A DNA stretch of 64,000 bases. Origin: Pacificoceanicola sp049341065 (lineage in GTDB: Bacteria > Pseudomonadota > Alphaproteobacteria > Rhodobacterales > Rhodobacteraceae). The DNA is taken from assembly GCF_049341065.1 (NCBI RefSeq), contig NZ_JBMPIX010000001.1, forward strand, positions 1 to 64,000, read 5' to 3'. Made by a program: the position numbers and the translations under genes. The notes under the pieces were generated by a model. The model was not told the DNA's origin. It did not search any database and saw only the letters and a list, made by a program, of their open reading frames with translations. Below are positions 44,737 through 53,240 of the stretch, piece by piece. Within the stretch, counting starts at the first letter, position 1. Each line of letters opens with the position of its first letter.

Positions 44737-45300
44737 TTATCCGCGCAGGCGGTGGTGCAGGATGATCGGTACCACGAGGTCCTCTTCATCGGTCAGATGT
44801 CGTGTCAGGAACCGGTTGAGCCGGTCCAGCGTGTCGCGCAAGGGACGGGCCTCCTCTGGCATCTGCCCAGGCGCCAGCGTCGCCAATTGCACAACGCGGT
44901 TGCCCCGCTTGGTCACGTCCTCCAGCAATGTATCAAGCGCGACATGGTCGGTTTCCAGCATGTCCAGTCCGCGGGCAAAGCGCGGATCGGCGGCCTCAAG
45001 TTCGGGGAAAAAGCTGCGGTCCTCCCAAGTGTGATGGCCGTGCAGGTTGCGCACGAGGATTGTGCCGAAGTGGCCGAGCCGTTCAGAATACAGATGGTCG
45101 TCGGTCTGACCGTCCAGAAAACGCTCGGATTCTGTTTGCAGCAGGCCAGCCAATTGGCGAAAGCCAAGATGCGCGCCCATCCAGTTCCGCGTTGCGCGGG
45201 CGAAGTTCGGGTGATCCGGCCAGCCGTCGCGTGGCAGGTCCCGATAGAGGGTCTGCATGTCATGGGGCAGCCCCTTGCGTGTGGCAATGTCATAAGTCAT
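44737..45300 (-). CDS. Hemerythrin-domain (HHE) protein
   Basis: The 187-residue protein has four helices with di-iron ligand motifs HLGFRQL, HGHHTWEDRSFFPELE, ETDHVALDTLLE and HLTDEEDLVVPIILHH. Bacterial hemerythrin-like proteins bind oxygen or NO, or help repair iron clusters. ATG at 45300 gives a normal length. A perfect 15-bp palindrome lies 16-30 bp upstream of the start and probably controls it. Confidence 0.88.
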   Translation of the reverse strand: MTYDIATRKGLPHDMQTLYRDLPRDGWPDHPNFARATRNWMGAHLGFRQLAGLLQTESERFLDGQTDDHLYSERLGHFGTILVRNLHGHHTWEDRSFFPELEAADPRFARGLDMLETDHVALDTLLEDVTKRGNRVVQLATLAPGQMPEEARPLRDTLDRLNRFLTRHLTDEEDLVVPIILHHRLRG

Positions 45301-45315
45301 GGCAGGGAAGGTGGG

Positions 45316-45330
45316 TGTTATAATATAACA
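45316..45330 (-). promoter_or_regulatory. Perfect AT-rich palindrome at the hemerythrin promoter
   Basis: TGTTATA-A-TATAACA, located 16-30 bp upstream of the ATG. It stands out from the GC-rich surroundings and overlaps a possible -10 element (TATATT/TATTAT on the minus strand), the position of a repressor operator. The regulator is unknown; an Rrf2- or GntR-type NO/redox repressor is a guess. Confidence 0.6.
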
Positions 45331-45380
45331 ATTCACCTGCGCAGGGGCGCACAGGGCAATGGCCCGGATCGCACGGTTGG

Positions 45381-45433
45381 GATGGGGACGGCGCTGGCTC
45401 CGCAAGCGGAGCGACGCCCCGCCCGCCATCCCA
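45381..45433. repeat. Intergenic palindromic repeat, family 1, copy C
   Basis: gatggggacggcgct, inner stem GCTCCGCaaGCGGAGC, then gacgccccgcccgccatccc. Shares outer arms with 5343-5397 and 7963-8015. It lies between the hemerythrin and ilvC genes. Confidence 0.65.
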
Positions 45434-45470
45434 TAAAGCCGGGGGCAGATGCGCGGGGGCGCCGAATCGA

Positions 45471-45496
45471 AAACGGGGGCGCTTTGGCCCCCGTTT
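45471..45496 (-). terminator. Intrinsic terminator after ilvC
   Basis: aaacgggggc (45471-45480) pairs perfectly with gcccccgttt (45487-45496), six-base loop, 22 bp after the ilvC stop on the minus strand. Confidence 0.8.
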
Positions 45497-45518
45497 CCCT
45501 GTCTTTCGTTTCGAGCGC

Positions 45519-46541
45519 TTAGTTGCGCTCTTTGTCGACCATCTTGCCTGCGGAAATCCACGGCATCATGCCGCGCAGTTTCTCGCCGGTGGCTTCGATC
45601 TGGTGCTCGTCGTTGATCTTGCGGGTCGCTTTGAAGGACGGTTGGCCAACGGCGTTTTCCAGCATGAAGTCACGCACGAATTTGCCGGTCTGAATGTCGG
45701 TCAGAACCTCTTTCATACGGGCCTTGGTCTCGGCGTAGGGCAGGATGCGCGGGCCAGAGACATACTCGCCATACTCGGCCGTGTTCGAGATCGAGTAGTT
45801 CATGTTGGCGATGCCGCCTTCGTAGATCAGGTCAACGATCAGCTTCACTTCGTGCAGGCACTCGAAATAGGCCATCTCGGGTTCGTAACCGGCCTCGACG
45901 AGGGTCTCAAAGCCCATGCGGATGAGCTCGACCAGACCGCCACACAGAACCGCCTGTTCACCGAAGAGGTCGGTTTCGCACTCTTCACGGAAGTTGGTTT
46001 CGATGATGCCCGAGCGACCGCCACCGATGGCCGAGCAATAGGACAGGCCGATCTCCAGCGCCTTGCCCGATGCGTCGTTGTGAACCGCCACAAGGCAGGG
46101 CACGCCGCCGCCTTTGGTGTATTCACCGCGCACGGTGTGGCCGGGGCCCTTGGGGGCCATCATGATGACGTCAACGCCGGGCTTCGGCTCGATCAGGCCG
46201 AAGTGCACGTTCAGGCCGTGGGCGAAGGCAATGGCAGAGCCTTCCTTGAGGTTGTCATGCACGTACTTCTTGTAGGTGTCGGCCTGCAGTTCGTCGGGCA
46301 TGGTGAACATGATAACGTCGCACCAAGCTGCAGCTTCGGCGATGCCCATGGTCTTGAGGCCTTCGCCTTCGGCTTTCTTGATCGAGGGCGAGCCTTCGCG
46401 CAGGGCGACGACGACATTCTTGGCGCCGCTGTCGCGCAGGTTCAACGCGTGGGCGTGGCCCTGCGAGCCATAGCCGAGAATGGCGACTTTTTTGTCTTTG
46501 ATGAGGTTCACGTCGCAATCGCGGTCGTAGTAAACGCGCAT
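45519..46541 (-). CDS. ilvC: Ketol-acid reductoisomerase
   Basis: IlvC converts acetolactate and acetohydroxybutyrate to dihydroxy acids with NADPH, in valine, leucine and isoleucine synthesis. The 340-residue class I enzyme has the nucleotide site VAILGYGSQGHAHALNLRDS, PKGPGHTVRGEY, and the C-terminal knotted domain with ETDLFGEQAVLCGG and YECLHEVKLIVDL-like residues (FECLHEVKLIVDLIYEGG). An Lrp-type regulator gene is divergent from it. Confidence 0.98.
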   Translation of the reverse strand: MRVYYDRDCDVNLIKDKKVAILGYGSQGHAHALNLRDSGAKNVVVALREGSPSIKKAEGEGLKTMGIAEAAAWCDVIMFTMPDELQADTYKKYVHDNLKEGSAIAFAHGLNVHFGLIEPKPGVDVIMMAPKGPGHTVRGEYTKGGGVPCLVAVHNDASGKALEIGLSYCSAIGGGRSGIIETNFREECETDLFGEQAVLCGGLVELIRMGFETLVEAGYEPEMAYFECLHEVKLIVDLIYEGGIANMNYSISNTAEYGEYVSGPRILPYAETKARMKEVLTDIQTGKFVRDFMLENAVGQPSFKATRKINDEHQIEATGEKLRGMMPWISAGKMVDKERN

Positions 46542-46675
46542 GATAGGCTTCCTTCCTATGGGTTGTGGTTGAGCCGCACTTTAGGCTTGGTGGCGCGAGA
46601 GGGTTTGCATTTTTCGGGTAATTTGGGCAATAAGCTGGTAGATCATTCTTAAAATGGCCAGAGTGCGAAAAAATC

Positions 46676-47131
46676 ATGCTTGATGACACGGACCGGCGCA
46701 TATTGCGCTACTATCAGGCGGCCCCTGAGTCTGCGACAGCGGAATTGGCCGAACGGGCGGGGGTGACGCCGTCGACCCTGACGCGGCGGTTGGAGAGGTT
46801 GCGCGACAAGGGCGTGCTGCGCGGGGTGCGTGGGGTGATCCACTGGCCGTCTCTGGGATATGAGGTCGAGGTGTCCTTGCGGGTGACGCTCGACAAGACG
46901 CAGGCGCGAGCCTTTGACGATTTTCTCGAGGCGGCGCGCGAGGTGCCCGAGGTGCTGGAGATCCAGACCTTTCTGGGACAGGTCGATGTCCGCCTTTTGG
47001 TGATCGCGCGGGACATGGTTCACTATCAGCAGCTTTACCGCGAACGTTTGCTGACCCTGCCGCATATCGCGGACATCGAGGCCTTGATGCATGTGGCACG
47101 GCTGAAAGCGCAAGAAAGTCTGCCGCTATGA
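46676..47131 (+). CDS. Lrp/AsnC-family regulator 1
   Basis: The 151-residue protein has an N-terminal winged helix-turn-helix (LDDTDRRILRYYQ, AELAERAGVTPSTLTRRLER) and a C-terminal ligand-sensing RAM domain (about 60-140). Such regulators respond to amino acids. It is divergent from ilvC across 134 bp, so branched-chain amino acid control is plausible but unproven. It overlaps the next Lrp gene by four bases. Confidence 0.9.
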   Translation: MLDDTDRRILRYYQAAPESATAELAERAGVTPSTLTRRLERLRDKGVLRGVRGVIHWPSLGYEVEVSLRVTLDKTQARAFDDFLEAAREVPEVLEIQTFLGQVDVRLLVIARDMVHYQQLYRERLLTLPHIADIEALMHVARLKAQESLPL

Positions 47132-47583
47132 TCGCTCTGGATGACATTGACCGCGCTTTGGTGCGGGCCTTGGCGCAGGATATGACCGCCAGCGCCGGCG
47201 GTTTGGGCCGCGAATTGGGACTGTCGCAGCCGGCCTGTTGGCGCAGGATCAAACGGCTGCGCGAGGCGGGGGTGTTTCGGACGGCGCGACTGGATGTGGA
47301 CGCGGCGGCGTTGGGCTTTGGCGTGACGGTCTTTCTGGGGGTCAAGCTGGCCACCAAGGGTCGCGTCAGCCTCGAGGATTTCGAGCGCGCAGTATCCGCC
47401 ATCCCCGAGGTACAGACGGTCGAACATGTTCTGGGCGTTTATGACTATCGTCTGCGCGTTGTGGCCCGGGACATTTCGGATTTTGAGCGGGTGCTGCGGC
47501 GGCGGATCATGACCCTTCCCGGTGTCGGGAACCTTGATGCCAATGTTCTGCTGAGCGAGGAGCGTCGCCCCGGTCCGATCTAG
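47128..47583 (+). CDS. Lrp/AsnC-family regulator 2
   Basis: The 151-residue protein has MIALDDIDRALVRALAQDMT, a helix-turn-helix (GLGRELGLSQPACWRRIKRL) and a RAM domain with YDYRLRVVARDISDFERVLR. It is coupled to the first Lrp gene (ATGA overlap) and of equal length, so the two may form hetero-oligomers. Target genes unknown. Confidence 0.9.
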   Translation: MIALDDIDRALVRALAQDMTASAGGLGRELGLSQPACWRRIKRLREAGVFRTARLDVDAAALGFGVTVFLGVKLATKGRVSLEDFERAVSAIPEVQTVEHVLGVYDYRLRVVARDISDFERVLRRRIMTLPGVGNLDANVLLSEERRPGPI

Positions 47584-47592
47584 CGGGCCCTC

Positions 47593-48375
47593 TCAGGCAG
47601 GGCCGGGGAAGATTGCCTTCATCTCACGCTCGAACCGGGACCAGGACATCGTGGCCTTGTTCCCCGCAGTCCCGGCGTAGTGCGATTTGCCGGTGGAGTT
47701 GGGCAGTCCGGCCCAGATGCGCGCGATATTGTTCATGAACCCTTTGCGGCTGAGTTCGCCGCGTTGAAGGGCGTGCAAGCCCGCTTCGGACAAAAGCTGG
47801 TTGGCCAGTCGGTCCTGAAGCTGCGTTGAAAAGCGGCTGGTGACCGGCACGTTCAATTTCTTCACCAGCCGCCTTAGGGTGCTGGGAATGAACTGGTAGC
47901 GGCCGATGGCATGGTGCTGACCGGGCGTCGCGGCGATCCAGTCATAGATTTCCTGCACCGTCATCGCGGTGGGGCGTTTGGGCGGCTTGATCCTGGCCGC
48001 ATAGACCACAGCGTCATACCCGTGACGCCCGGCTTCGGCTTGAGCGATCAGATGGCGCAGGCGTTCGACCTGGCCTGCGTTCCTGGGCAGGGCGAGGGCG
48101 GCAACCGGTTCAGAGCTGCGAGGTTGGCTTTGGTCGCGCGGCTTTGGCGCAGCGGGCGCAAAAAAGCTGGTCCCGCTCTGCCCCGAGAACAGGCTGGCGG
48201 CGCGCCCTGTGGTGATGTCCTGTGCGGCGGGCTGGCGGATCGGCACCAGCGGCTGGGCCTGTGCACTGCTGTCGTCGCGCAGAAAGAAAGCCACCTGCTC
48301 GGCCAAGGCCGGTCCTGCAAGACAGGTCAGGAAAAGCTGCGCAAGGCAGGTCAGGACGAGCTGTTTCAGAGGCAT
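47593..48375 (-). CDS. Secreted lysozyme-like muramidase
   Basis: The 260-residue protein has a signal peptide (LVLTCLAQLFLTCLAGPALA), a linker, and a C-terminal lysozyme-like domain (about 110-258) with AQAEAGRHGYDAVVY, AIGRYQFIPSTLRRL and LLSEAGLHALQRGE, as in endolysin-type lysozymes of Rhodobacteraceae. The Glu in AQAEAG is the likely catalytic acid. It should cut peptidoglycan in the periplasm. Single gene, convergent with the Lrp pair. Confidence 0.82.
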   Translation of the reverse strand: MPLKQLVLTCLAQLFLTCLAGPALAEQVAFFLRDDSSAQAQPLVPIRQPAAQDITTGRAASLFSGQSGTSFFAPAAPKPRDQSQPRSSEPVAALALPRNAGQVERLRHLIAQAEAGRHGYDAVVYAARIKPPKRPTAMTVQEIYDWIAATPGQHHAIGRYQFIPSTLRRLVKKLNVPVTSRFSTQLQDRLANQLLSEAGLHALQRGELSRKGFMNNIARIWAGLPNSTGKSHYAGTAGNKATMSWSRFEREMKAIFPGPA

Positions 48376-48527
48376 TCTGCCCTCGGGTCCGGGAATATTC
48401 TTCAGGCAGGACCATCGCGCAGATAGGTTGAGATTCCCTTGCCGAAGCTGCCGCCTGCGTCATTTGGGGTTTTGCGCGGGGCAGGCACCTGCGATACCTC
48501 TTGGGAAAAGCCAAGGGAGGATGCGCC

Positions 48528-49655
48528 ATGGGTGCTTTGCAAGATACAGTTGATCCGCAGGGAATGGACGAGTTTTCGGTCGTTTTCACGGACCGGTCGC
48601 TGAATCATATGTCTGCCGCCTTTCAACAGGTAATGCGCGACATCTCGGAGATGTTGAAACAGGTCTATCACGCGGATGGCGTGGCATTGGTGCCCGGTGG
48701 CGGCACCTACGGAATGGAGGCCGTGGCGCGTCAGTTTGGACGCGGCGCCGATGTTCTGGTGGTGCGCAACGGCTGGTTCTCCTACCGCTGGTCCCAGATT
48801 TTCGAGGCTGGCGGCTTTGCCGGACAGACCACGGTTCTCAAGGCGCGCCGCACCGGCAATGCGCCGGATGCGCCCTTTGCCCCCGCGCCGATCGAAGAGG
48901 TCGAGGCGAAGATCGCCGAGATGAAACCCGATATCGTCTTTGCCCCGCACGTCGAAACCAGCGCCGGGGTGATCCTGCCCGACGATTATGTGACTCGCAT
49001 GGCGAAGGCGGCGCATGACGTTGGCGCCCTGATGGTCTTGGACTGCATCGCCTCTGGGTGCATCTGGGTCGACATGAAGGCCACCGGGGTCGACGTGCTG
49101 ATTTCGGCGCCGCAAAAGGGCTGGTCGTCAACGCCCTGCGCCGGTCTGGTGATGCTGTCAGAGCGGGCGATTGCGCGGCTTGATGAAACCAGCAGCGACA
49201 GTTTCGCCATTGATCTGAAGAAATGGTACCAGATCATGCAGGCCTATGAGAACGGCGGCCACGCCTATCACGCGACCATGCCGACGGATGGGTTGCGCGC
49301 CTTCCGCGACACCATGGTCGAGACCCGCGATTACGGGTTCGAGCGGCTGAAAGAGGCGCAATGGGCGCTGGGTGAAGCCGTGCGTGCGATGTTCGCCGCC
49401 AAGGGGGTGTCCTCGGTCGCGGCGCAGGGGTTTGGCGCGCCGGGCGTTGTGGTCAGCTACACCTCGGACCCCGAGGTCCAGTCAGGCCGGGCCTTTGCCG
49501 CGCGCGGCATGCAGATTGCTGCTGGCGTGCCGTTGCAATGTGATGAACCTGAAGGCTTTTCCACCTTCCGCATCGGGCTGTTTGGACTGGACAAGCTTTA
49601 TGACGTCGACGGCACAGTCGCCCGGCTCAAACGGGTTGTCGACGCGGTGCTTTGA
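48528..49655 (+). CDS. Class V PLP-dependent aminotransferase (alanine-glyoxylate type)
   Basis: The 375-residue enzyme has the fold-type I pattern: LVPGGGTYGMEAVARQF, VVRNGWFSYRW, FAPHVETSAGVILPDDY, MVLDCIASGCIWVDM and the PLP-lysine motif ISAPQKGWSSTPC. The family includes alanine-, serine- and aspartate-glyoxylate aminotransferases; the exact donor cannot be told. ATG at 48528 follows AAGGGAGGATGCGCC. The last 58 bp overlap the end of the convergent Hint-domain gene. Confidence 0.88.
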   Translation: MGALQDTVDPQGMDEFSVVFTDRSLNHMSAAFQQVMRDISEMLKQVYHADGVALVPGGGTYGMEAVARQFGRGADVLVVRNGWFSYRWSQIFEAGGFAGQTTVLKARRTGNAPDAPFAPAPIEEVEAKIAEMKPDIVFAPHVETSAGVILPDDYVTRMAKAAHDVGALMVLDCIASGCIWVDMKATGVDVLISAPQKGWSSTPCAGLVMLSERAIARLDETSSDSFAIDLKKWYQIMQAYENGGHAYHATMPTDGLRAFRDTMVETRDYGFERLKEAQWALGEAVRAMFAAKGVSSVAAQGFGAPGVVVSYTSDPEVQSGRAFAARGMQIAAGVPLQCDEPEGFSTFRIGLFGLDKLYDVDGTVARLKRVVDAVL

Positions 49656-50803
49656 AACCTTAACCCGCGCACCGGGCTTTGCGGGAAAAGCGGCAGGAAA
49701 ACCCGCGCTTCTGCGGCCTTGAGAACGGGGCGGGCAAGCGGCCCGTTCTGCTTCAATTTGGGTAAAGTGGAAAACAGTTCGGCCAGTTCGGCGCAATGGT
49801 CTGGCGGCAGCGCTTTGCAGGTCTCCGCGCCGGGGTACAGGCTTTCGCTCCAAGCGCCATTGCTGCGCACCAGATGATGCTGGTCCAGCAAGAGGTGGTA
49901 GTAGGTCACCGTCTTGCACGGGCTGGGGCGGATGGTCGTGCCATTGTCGAGGTATTTGGCCGCGCTCAGCACATCTTCGCGTCCGAAGCAAAGATTGGGG
50001 ACCGCCCCGCTGAGCAAAACCCGGTGATTTGGCGAGACGTACAGGGGCGCGAAATTCCCAAGGATACCCGGCGCGAAACGGATCGGCGCCTGCCCAGCCA
50101 TACCCGGCACGCTGCGTTGCCCGATCCAGCGGATGCTGCGCAGGCCATGGTCCTTCGTGACGACCCGGGTTCCGGCATGCAGCGTTTCGATCCGGCGCGG
50201 GCCGCGGGCGGTGTCGATCCAGGTTCCCTTGGCAAAGCAGATCAGCTCGGCATTGTTGGCATCGAGGTTAAAGGCGCTGTCACCATCTTCGATCGAGCCC
50301 GGATCGACACTGCCGGAGTCGTCATAATCGAAATCGGTGTTTCGGTCGATTTGTAGCCCGGCTGAAGGTGATGTAACCGTCCAGTCGATCAAAGGCGTGA
50401 TCAGTAGTTGCCCCATGGCCGGAGCGCCGGGGTCCGAGGATTGAAAAATCGATGTTCCATTGAACTTGAGATAGGTGTCGCCCATCCCGCCCGCATCGTC
50501 CTGCACATCGGCAGTCTGACCGGGGTTTTGCGGAACATATGTATATTTCGGCGGCGAGGCGGCGACGAAGTCCGCATAGGTTTCGTAAACCACGAACCCG
50601 GTCATGGCCGAGCTGTCCTGCAACTCGCCCGACGGGGTGACATTGATAAAGTTGAACACAATGAAATCGTCCGGCTCGAATGGCATCGAGCCGCCGTAGA
50701 CATTGATATAGCCGTTGTTGTCCTGCCCACCGTTTGCGGTGGTTCCCACCGATGGATTGAGCAAGACATTCGCGCCATAGGCGTATACGTCGCCCACCGC
50801 CAT
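49598..50803 (-). CDS. Hint-domain protein
   Basis: The 401-residue protein has an N-terminal Gly/Asp/Asn-rich region (1-185) with no signal peptide, then a Hint domain starting at Cys189 (ICFAKGTWIDTARGPRRIET) with YVSPNHRVLLSG and YYHLLLDQHHLVRSNGAWSE. Hint domains of this type can self-cleave, and in Rhodobacteraceae they are common in secreted proteins. Target and function unknown. Its 3' end runs 58 bp into the convergent aminotransferase gene. Confidence 0.85.
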   Translation of the reverse strand: MAVGDVYAYGANVLLNPSVGTTANGGQDNNGYINVYGGSMPFEPDDFIVFNFINVTPSGELQDSSAMTGFVVYETYADFVAASPPKYTYVPQNPGQTADVQDDAGGMGDTYLKFNGTSIFQSSDPGAPAMGQLLITPLIDWTVTSPSAGLQIDRNTDFDYDDSGSVDPGSIEDGDSAFNLDANNAELICFAKGTWIDTARGPRRIETLHAGTRVVTKDHGLRSIRWIGQRSVPGMAGQAPIRFAPGILGNFAPLYVSPNHRVLLSGAVPNLCFGREDVLSAAKYLDNGTTIRPSPCKTVTYYHLLLDQHHLVRSNGAWSESLYPGAETCKALPPDHCAELAELFSTLPKLKQNGPLARPVLKAAEARVFLPLFPQSPVRGLRFQSTASTTRLSRATVPSTS

Positions 50804-50901
50804 TTATTTCCTCCAAGCCAGTCCGGAGACTGTGGAGTAACAGCCAATTTCGTTAAAATTCCGCAATGACGGCGATGAATAAGCCTGGCATTGTTTGGAA
50901 A

Positions 50902-52095
50902 TCAGCGCCCGGCACCAAGCCCCAGCTGCATGAGCGTTCTGCGAACGGGTTTCAACGCATAGAGACCGTCAAGCGCTTTGGCGCGGGCGTCGCGCAGCAT
51001 GGGGTTCGAAATCATCGAAGTTTTGTTCAGCAAGGTGATCCCGGCGACACGGGCGCGCACATCGGCAATGCGTTTGCGGTGATAGGCGTCCAGCATCTTG
51101 GCGTCGCCCAATGTGTCGGGGCTGGCGATGGCCAGATCGCGCAGCGCGGCAAGGTCTTTCAGCGACATGTTAAGCCCCTGCGCCCCAATGGGCGGAACCA
51201 CATGCGCCGCTTCGGCCACAAGGGCAAGACGCTGGCCGCTCAGACGTTCGGCCTCTTGGGCGATGATCGGCCAAAGGGTGCGTCGTGAGGCGAGTTTGAG
51301 CGGGCCGAAAAGGTAGCACGACCTTTCGGACATCTCGGCTTCAAAGCTTTGTTCGTCCAGTGCGAACAGGCGTTCGGCCTTGGGGCCCTCTTCCATCCAG
51401 ACGATCGCAGAACAGGGGCGGCCCTGATGATCCGGTAGGGGAACCAGCGTGAAGGGGCCACCGGTGCGGTGAATCTCGGTCGAGACATTGGCATGCGGGA
51501 TCGGATGCGTGACCGCAAAGGCCAGCGCCTTTTGACCGAACCGGGTGGTTTTCACACCAATCCCGGCGGCCTCGCGCATCGGTGAATTGCGACCATCCGC
51601 GGCGATCACAAGGCGGCAGCGGGCGCGGGTGCCGTCAGACAGGCCGACACGCGCCTCGGCCTCGCGGGTGAACAGGCTGGTGGTGGCCGTGCCGGGGCGG
51701 AAATCGACATGCGCCAACTCGCGCAGTCGGGCGACCATCTCACGGCGCAGCAGCCAATTCGGCAGGTTCCAGCCAAAAGGTTCGTCCGAGATATCGGTGG
51801 ACTCAAAGTCCTTCACAACACGCGGCTCGGGTTTTTCGCCTCCGGCGTCGACGATGCGCATGATCTCAAGCGGGGTGGCGTAGGGCGCAAGGCGCTCCCA
51901 CAAACCGGCGTCGTGCAGGAAATCACGGGCAGGTTGCAAAAAGGCCGTGGTGCGCAGGTCTGCCCCTTCCGAGGTGCTGTCCATCACCGGCGGGGTTGGG
52001 TCGACGCACAGGATACGGAACCCTGACGAGGCAAATGCGGCGGCTGCGGTCAGACCGGCAATGCCGCCGCCCGAGATAACGATGTCGTAGTCCAT
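50902..52095 (-). CDS. UbiH/UbiF-family FAD monooxygenase
   Basis: The 397-residue flavoprotein has the FAD fingerprint YDIVISGGGIAGLTAAAAFA, the middle RCRLVIAADGRNSPMREAAG (DG motif) and the late VAEAAHVVPPIGAQGLNMSL motif, as in ubiquinone ring hydroxylases. It probably hydroxylates a ubiquinone precursor; which carbon cannot be decided. It is followed upstream on the same strand by a small membrane protein gene. Confidence 0.9.
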   Translation of the reverse strand: MDYDIVISGGGIAGLTAAAAFASSGFRILCVDPTPPVMDSTSEGADLRTTAFLQPARDFLHDAGLWERLAPYATPLEIMRIVDAGGEKPEPRVVKDFESTDISDEPFGWNLPNWLLRREMVARLRELAHVDFRPGTATTSLFTREAEARVGLSDGTRARCRLVIAADGRNSPMREAAGIGVKTTRFGQKALAFAVTHPIPHANVSTEIHRTGGPFTLVPLPDHQGRPCSAIVWMEEGPKAERLFALDEQSFEAEMSERSCYLFGPLKLASRRTLWPIIAQEAERLSGQRLALVAEAAHVVPPIGAQGLNMSLKDLAALRDLAIASPDTLGDAKMLDAYHRKRIADVRARVAGITLLNKTSMISNPMLRDARAKALDGLYALKPVRRTLMQLGLGAGR

Positions 52096-52152
52096 GGCTC
52101 TAACTCCTTGCGTCGCAAAAATAGTGCGCGGAGGTGCGAAAGACCATGCGGC

Positions 52153-52362
52153 TTACTTGCCGACGGTGATCAGAATCAGCGTCGCGTAGATAAAGGGCAC
52201 GGTGGCCAGCGCCGACATCGCCAGACCCGGCAGCCCAAAGGTGAAGGTCATGAGCGCGACCAGGGCCACAAACAGCGCGACTGCGAGATAAACGCCCCTG
52301 TCCCCGGACAAAATGCCTTTGGTCGGCGCCGAATTTTCGGCTGCTGCCTTGCTGTCTGACAT
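52153..52362 (-). CDS. Small two-helix membrane protein
   Basis: The 69-residue protein has a polar N-terminus and two membrane helices (GVYLAVALFVALVALMTFTF and MSALATVPFIYATLILITVG). ATG follows AGGAGACGCGAAA, a strong ribosome binding site. It precedes the UbiH-type gene on the same strand by 57 bp. I do not recognise a function. Confidence 0.7.
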   Translation of the reverse strand: MSDSKAAAENSAPTKGILSGDRGVYLAVALFVALVALMTFTFGLPGLAMSALATVPFIYATLILITVGK

Positions 52363-52486
52363 TTTCGCGTCTCCTGATGATGATGTCTGTCGAAGACATA
52401 AGTTTTTCAGGAGGGGTCAAAAGGTACGAAATGTCACATCTTGGATGTTTATTATGGATATCCGGAAATGCCGGGCCGCGACTGCG

Positions 52487-53140
52487 TTACTCTCTGGAAA
52501 CAAGCCGTTTCAAAAAGCTCGTCAAATCATTTGTGTGATGATGGATATGCACCGCCGCTTCCGGGGCGGGGGCGACATGAACCGTGCGCATCCCCATGTC
52601 ATGCGGGGCCGCCAGATTGCGCGGGTCGTCCTCGAACATCGCGCCGAGCGACGGGTCGATACCGTCATGCGCAAAGACCGTCTCAAAGGCGCCGCGTTCG
52701 GGTTTCGGGGCATAGCCGGCATGCTCGACCCCGTAGATGGCGTCAAATGCCGCCTCAAGCCCGCGACTTTTGAGCACCTGTGCCGCATAAGGCGCGCTGC
52801 CGTTGGTATAAACGATCTTGCGCCCGGGCAGGGCGGCGATCATCTCGGCCAGATGCGGATCGGGGGAAAGCGCGTCAAAGTTGATGTCATGCACCTCGTC
52901 CAGATAGGCGTCGGGATCGATCTTGTGTTCCCGCATCAGCCCGGCAAGGGTGGTGCCGTGGGTCGCCCAATAATGTTTGCGCAACTTGTCAGCCTCGGGG
53001 CGGGTTGCGCCGGTGGCCCGCATGACAAAATCGGTCATCTTCACCTCGATCTGATCGAACAGACGCGCGGCGGGCGGGTAAAGCGTATTGTCCAGGTCAA
53101 AGACCCAGTGACGCACATGAGAGAAGAACGACTTTGTCAT
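52487..53140 (-). CDS. HAD-family pyrimidine 5'-nucleotidase
   Basis: The 217-residue enzyme has HAD motif I (WVFDLDNTLYPP), motif II (IVYTNGSAPYA), a conserved Lys (GYAPKPERGAF) and motif IV (AMFEDDPRNLAAPHDMGMR). This is the SDT1-type pyrimidine 5'-nucleotidase subgroup, which removes phosphate from UMP or CMP. ATG at 53140 was preferred over one seven codons upstream. It is divergent from the GntR gene. Confidence 0.9.
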   Translation of the reverse strand: MTKSFFSHVRHWVFDLDNTLYPPAARLFDQIEVKMTDFVMRATGATRPEADKLRKHYWATHGTTLAGLMREHKIDPDAYLDEVHDINFDALSPDPHLAEMIAALPGRKIVYTNGSAPYAAQVLKSRGLEAAFDAIYGVEHAGYAPKPERGAFETVFAHDGIDPSLGAMFEDDPRNLAAPHDMGMRTVHVAPAPEAAVHIHHHTNDLTSFLKRLVSRE

Positions 53141-53240
53141 GATTGGAAAGTAAGCTCGCAAAGTGCCTGTGGCAATGGGTGCGCTTGATTGCGCTCACAG
53201 GCCGGGGCTAACCTGCGCCGATGTGCGAAGGAGGAGTTGC

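Noticed and set aside
46676..47583. AhbA/AhbB sirohaem decarboxylase pair (Lrp-like fold)
   Set aside because: Both proteins have full DNA-binding helices and no haem-biosynthesis genes lie nearby; they look like ordinary regulators.
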